A stretch of DNA of 64,000 nt. It comes from a virus. The translations under genes and the position numbers were made by a program. The notes under the pieces were generated by a model. That model did not search any database, had not been told where the DNA came from, and saw only the letters and a list, made by a program, of their open reading frames with translations. The DNA is taken from positions 1-64,000 of IMG/VR virus record IMGVR_UViG_3300019487_000022; one strand, written 5' to 3'. This document shows, piece by piece, positions 61,213 to 64,000 of the stretch. Position 1 is the first letter of the stretch. Every line of letters begins with the position of its first letter.

Positions 61213-63481
61213 TAATATATCCTGCTTTAACGATGTATCCTATTTCATCACTTATATCTTCTATCTCTATTGCTATATCTCCTACTGCCGCTGTTTGTAT
61301 TGTTTGTTTAATAGAAGCAAATTTAATCATACCACCACTTTGTTGAGCTGCTTTTTTTAAATCTTTTGCAGCTTCAGCAATTTGTTTTATAATTACATCT
61401 CTAACTACTGGTAAATGCTCTTTAATAGCTGTTTCGCTAAACCTGAGTATTCGCCAACCTACATTGGATAACTTTTGATCTCTTTCCTGATCTCTCGCTT
61501 TTAATTCTGGACGCTCATGAAATATCTTTCCATCTGCCTCTATTCCAATTCCTAATTCAGGTAAAGCAAAATCAAGTAAGAAAGGTTGTTTTTGTCCAGG
61601 CAAAGAAACAGTATATTGACCATAAATTCTATATGGTAAATTAAGATTTTTTAATTCGCTATATATACTAGCTTCTAATGAAGTTAATTTAAGAGGCTTC
61701 ATTGGCACAGGTTCTGGCTCTTCTTTTTTGCCGCCTTTACCTCTCTTCATTATTTTTGGAGGTGCTGAAGCTTGCGCTCCGCCTGGAGGACCGCCCATAG
61801 GCATCATACCTGGAGGCATTGGTGGAGCTCCGCCCGGAGGAGCGCCTGGTGGTGCGCCCGGTGGAGCTGCACCATCTGGACTACCCATTGGACCGCCGGG
61901 AGGTGCCCCGCCCCCGCCCATTGGTGGTGGACCACCCATTGGACCGCCTGGTCCACCTTGTTGACCACCCATAATTAATCCTGCAGCATTAGCGATCAAT
62001 TCTTCTTGGCGGCGTTTTTCTATTTCTGCATCGTATTCGTATCCTAATTCTGATACGATTGTTTGCATTGCTATACCGCCTTTATCATATACAGCAAGCA
62101 TGCTTTGAATCTTATTAGAATTATCACGAAGATTCATGTCATTCCATTTAATCTTCGGATATACATAAAATTTTCTATTGTACTTTTCTGATTTTTCGTT
62201 GTCTATAAATCCTTGCATTTCTGCTATAGGCAAAAATACATGTCTTTCCACCCAATTTTTTAATTTTGTACGCCATTGTTCTAAACGACGTATCATAATT
62301 TCAATACCAACTTGAGCTGAATTGTATCCAGCCATTTCTCCATTAAGAATAGCTTGATTTAACATCAAACCATCTAATATTTCTTTACCTATCAATTCCA
62401 TTTCTGTATTGAGCTGTACAATTTTACCATTTGCACCATACCATTCATATTTAAAAGCATGGTGAGTAACAATAGTTAAATTAGGATCGTTTGCTACTTG
62501 TCCAATTAAATTCACAACATCTTGAATATCATCTTCTACTGCAGGACGATCTTTATCTCCTATCATAATAACCCTGATTGGTAAGATCATTCTTTCAGCC
62601 ACGATCCAATTCGCCGTCATTATTTTTGTTTTATAGCTTAAAATCGTAAACAATCTACGCAACATAGATGTACCATAAGTAGCATACCCAGATGCATTAT
62701 GTTTTATATGACTTATAGATCTACTTGAAAGAGGTATTGGATGACCGGCTTCAACTAATTCTACTAACCAATCTGGTAAAGATTCATAAATTTGTTTAGG
62801 TTGTTTGCGCTGAATAACGAGCTTTAATTCTTCATCAGGAAGTAACGCAATTACTTTTTCTTTTGAAAGCACATTGTCTTGCACTTCGATGTAATCAGGA
62901 TTCATTACTCTGATAGATTCAATTATTCCACCAGGATGATTACATTGCTCTCCTGTATCGGGATCAATTTGTGATCCATTGCATTGAGGACAAGTAATTT
63001 CGGCAAATGGAAAAACATCACCCAGCAAAAAATAATCATGACTGATATAACTAAACCATTCATTTAGTTCTAAGTCTTCTACTATTTGCTCATAATATTC
63101 AAGTATCTTTGCGTTCGGGCATTCGAGTTTAAAACCATTCATAGGGAAGTTAGTGTAAAATTCAACACCAGCTGCTACTTTAGGTTCATTTTCATAAAAG
63201 AATCTTGCCCATTGATAAACTTCTCTTCTTTTAGATGCTACTTGCCAGTTTTGTGGAGTATGTAATGGAGAAAAGAACATCGGCTGTGTAAATAATACAC
63301 GAGCATCGTTTCCTAGAAATTGAGAGTTTTTAGTAATAGGAACTTGGGAAAGCCCACTTTTCGTGAAACGAGGTTTATTTTTTCCCCCAGAAGTAGGAGC
63401 GGAAAGTGATCCTATAGATGCAACTCGTTTCTGTAATTGTTGCTCCCGCCTATTCGGAATTTTTAACTGCATTATTGCCAT
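61202..63481 (-). CDS. Portal protein with C-terminal DUF559-type endonuclease domain
   Basis: 759 aa. Residues about 50-480 are a portal protein of the large-myovirus type: 'FFSPLHTPQNWQVASKRREV', 'YQWARFFYENEPKVAAGVEF', 'NWIVAERMILPIRVIMIGDK' and 'AILNGEMAGYNSAQVGIEIM'; a CxxC pair ('CPQCNGSQIDPDTGEQCNH') sits near 163. A Gly/Pro/Met-rich linker runs about 500-590. The last domain (about 600-720) reads 'IYGQYTVSLPGQKQPFLLDF', 'GIGIEADGKIFHERP', 'ARDQERDQKLSNVGWRILRF', the VSR-like/DUF559 nuclease pattern with Asp, Glu and Asp catalytic candidates. The portal is the DNA-entry ring; a nuclease there could process DNA ends. Confidence 0.8.
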   Translation of the reverse strand: MAIMQLKIPNRREQQLQKRVASIGSLSAPTSGGKNKPRFTKSGLSQVPITKNSQFLGNDARVLFTQPMFFSPLHTPQNWQVASKRREVYQWARFFYENEPKVAAGVEFYTNFPMNGFKLECPNAKILEYYEQIVEDLELNEWFSYISHDYFLLGDVFPFAEITCPQCNGSQIDPDTGEQCNHPGGIIESIRVMNPDYIEVQDNVLSKEKVIALLPDEELKLVIQRKQPKQIYESLPDWLVELVEAGHPIPLSSRSISHIKHNASGYATYGTSMLRRLFTILSYKTKIMTANWIVAERMILPIRVIMIGDKDRPAVEDDIQDVVNLIGQVANDPNLTIVTHHAFKYEWYGANGKIVQLNTEMELIGKEILDGLMLNQAILNGEMAGYNSAQVGIEIMIRRLEQWRTKLKNWVERHVFLPIAEMQGFIDNEKSEKYNRKFYVYPKIKWNDMNLRDNSNKIQSMLAVYDKGGIAMQTIVSELGYEYDAEIEKRRQEELIANAAGLIMGGQQGGPGGPMGGPPPMGGGGAPPGGPMGSPDGAAPPGAPPGAPPGGAPPMPPGMMPMGGPPGGAQASAPPKIMKRGKGGKKEEPEPVPMKPLKLTSLEASIYSELKNLNLPYRIYGQYTVSLPGQKQPFLLDFALPELGIGIEADGKIFHERPELKARDQERDQKLSNVGWRILRFSETAIKEHLPVVRDVIIKQIAEAAKDLKKAAQQSGGMIKFASIKQTIQTAAVGDIAIEIEDISDEIGYIVKAGYINGI

Positions 63482-63488
63482 TTATACA

Positions 63489-64000
63489 TTATCCATCTAT
63501 TGCCAAATCTGTACATGATTTTGTTATTTCATCGACTTTTTTTCTATATAAACTATTTGCATCATTAGGATCTACTAACTGCTTAAATTCCTTTCCTGTT
63601 AATGTATCAGTTGTGGTTGGAAAATTCTGAGATTTAGGAAAATGTCTTTTACGTATTTTCTTTTTCTCTAATAAACCTATATCCATGTTTTCTAAACTAG
63701 CTACAGTAAATCTTCCTGTCTTAGAATCAAAATAGGTATTAGACAACAAGACATTCTTTGTCGGATCTATTTCTTTTGGTTTAGATGGATCAGGCTGTCT
63801 GAGTTGGAGTTGTCCTGTTTCAGATAAATTAGAATTTAAAGGAAATCCACAATTGTGGCAAGATGTTTCCTGAGCATTAACCCTGCTATTACACTTTGGG
63901 CATACATGCTTAGTATCTAATGGTTTTTGTGGTTTTTCTCCAAATGGAGCGAGAGGCTTTAAACCGCCATTTTCAGGTGGGCGACCTTCATTAAGCCAAG
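63489..64000 (-). CDS. Zinc-ribbon protein, N-terminus beyond the window
   Basis: The frame is open to the right edge, so only the C-terminal about 170 residues are visible. Near residue 36 of the visible part 'CPKCNSRVNAQETSCHNCGF' gives a treble-clef/zinc-ribbon pair of CxxC. The rest is polar with 'LLSNTYFDSKTGRFTVASLE' and a Lys-rich part ('LEKKKIRKRHFPKSQNFPTT'). It precedes the portal gene by 7 nt, in the head operon. Role unknown. Confidence 0.6.
   Translation of the reverse strand, partial: WLNEGRPPENGGLKPLAPFGEKPQKPLDTKHVCPKCNSRVNAQETSCHNCGFPLNSNLSETGQLQLRQPDPSKPKEIDPTKNVLLSNTYFDSKTGRFTVASLENMDIGLLEKKKIRKRHFPKSQNFPTTTDTLTGKEFKQLVDPNDANSLYRKKVDEITKSCTDLAIDG

Noticed and set aside
61728-61978. 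Plus-strand Gly/Pro-rich frames at 61.7-62.0 kb
   Set aside because: Mirror of the Gly/Pro-rich linker in the portal gene.

Overview
The window reads as one piece of a large tailed-phage (Caudoviricetes, jumbo-phage-like) genome. It is AT-rich (about one third G+C by eye) and densely coded, mostly on the minus strand, with short gaps, start/stop overlaps (ATGA, TAATG) and AGGAG-type ribosome binding sites. The virion genes are recognisable: major capsid protein, a capsid-decoration-like protein, a giant prohead-protease/structural polyprotein, and a portal. The host is not shown directly. The best clue is the N-terminus of a 1142-residue beta-propeller phytase, which carries an LExRxLxA-type motif typical of exported proteins of Planctomycetes, so a planctomycete (or relative) is a reasonable guess for the host or gene donor.

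Layout. 1-12.7 kb: a surface/glycan module with a collagen-like (GYSG) protein, GT2, GT4 and GT9 glycosyltransferases, one 1978-residue enzyme stringing together GT2, methyltransferase and GT17 domains, a subtilisin-like protease and a coiled-coil membrane protein. 12.7-17 kb: small membrane and hypothetical proteins, a roughly 520-bp noncoding block rich in hairpins, and a family-4 uracil-DNA glycosylase. 17-24 kb: a plus-strand pair (unknown protein plus VWA/GYSG protein), a terminase-ATPase-like protein with a ribbon-helix-helix tail, a C39-like lipoprotein peptidase, a pyrophosphatase-like fragment, and a GC-richer TnpB insertion. 24-36 kb: phytase/beta-helix protein, LamG protein, AAA+ ATPase, dual-specificity phosphatase, pyruvate-kinase-like protein, VWA protein, J-like/Ser-Thr kinase, and a capsid paralogue fused to a ribbon-helix-helix domain. 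36-45 kb: UvrD-like helicase, ParB-like protein and many small unknowns, with a tRNA-like element near 42.2 kb. 45-52 kb: the CRISPR locus. 52-64 kb: putative PD-(D/E)XK nuclease and the head module.

The outstanding locus is 45.2-52.1 kb. A full HD-plus-helicase Cas3 (819 aa) overlaps by 4 nt a 1135-aa protein with the three RuvC motifs of a Cas12-type effector, followed about 100 bp later by a 12-repeat array of 36-nt repeats. No Cascade genes (cas5, 6, 7, 8) and no cas1, cas2 or cas4 lie in the window. Cas3 is the signature of type I and Cas12 of type V; a two-gene Cas3-Cas12 operon with its own array is not an arrangement I recognise among the standard subtypes. It is the best candidate here for an undescribed system: possibly a single-protein crRNA effector that hands its target to a processive helicase-nuclease.

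Limits: family calls were made by reading motifs, without searches. Domain borders and residue numbers are approximate unless a codon position is given. Roughly twenty small proteins could not be identified.
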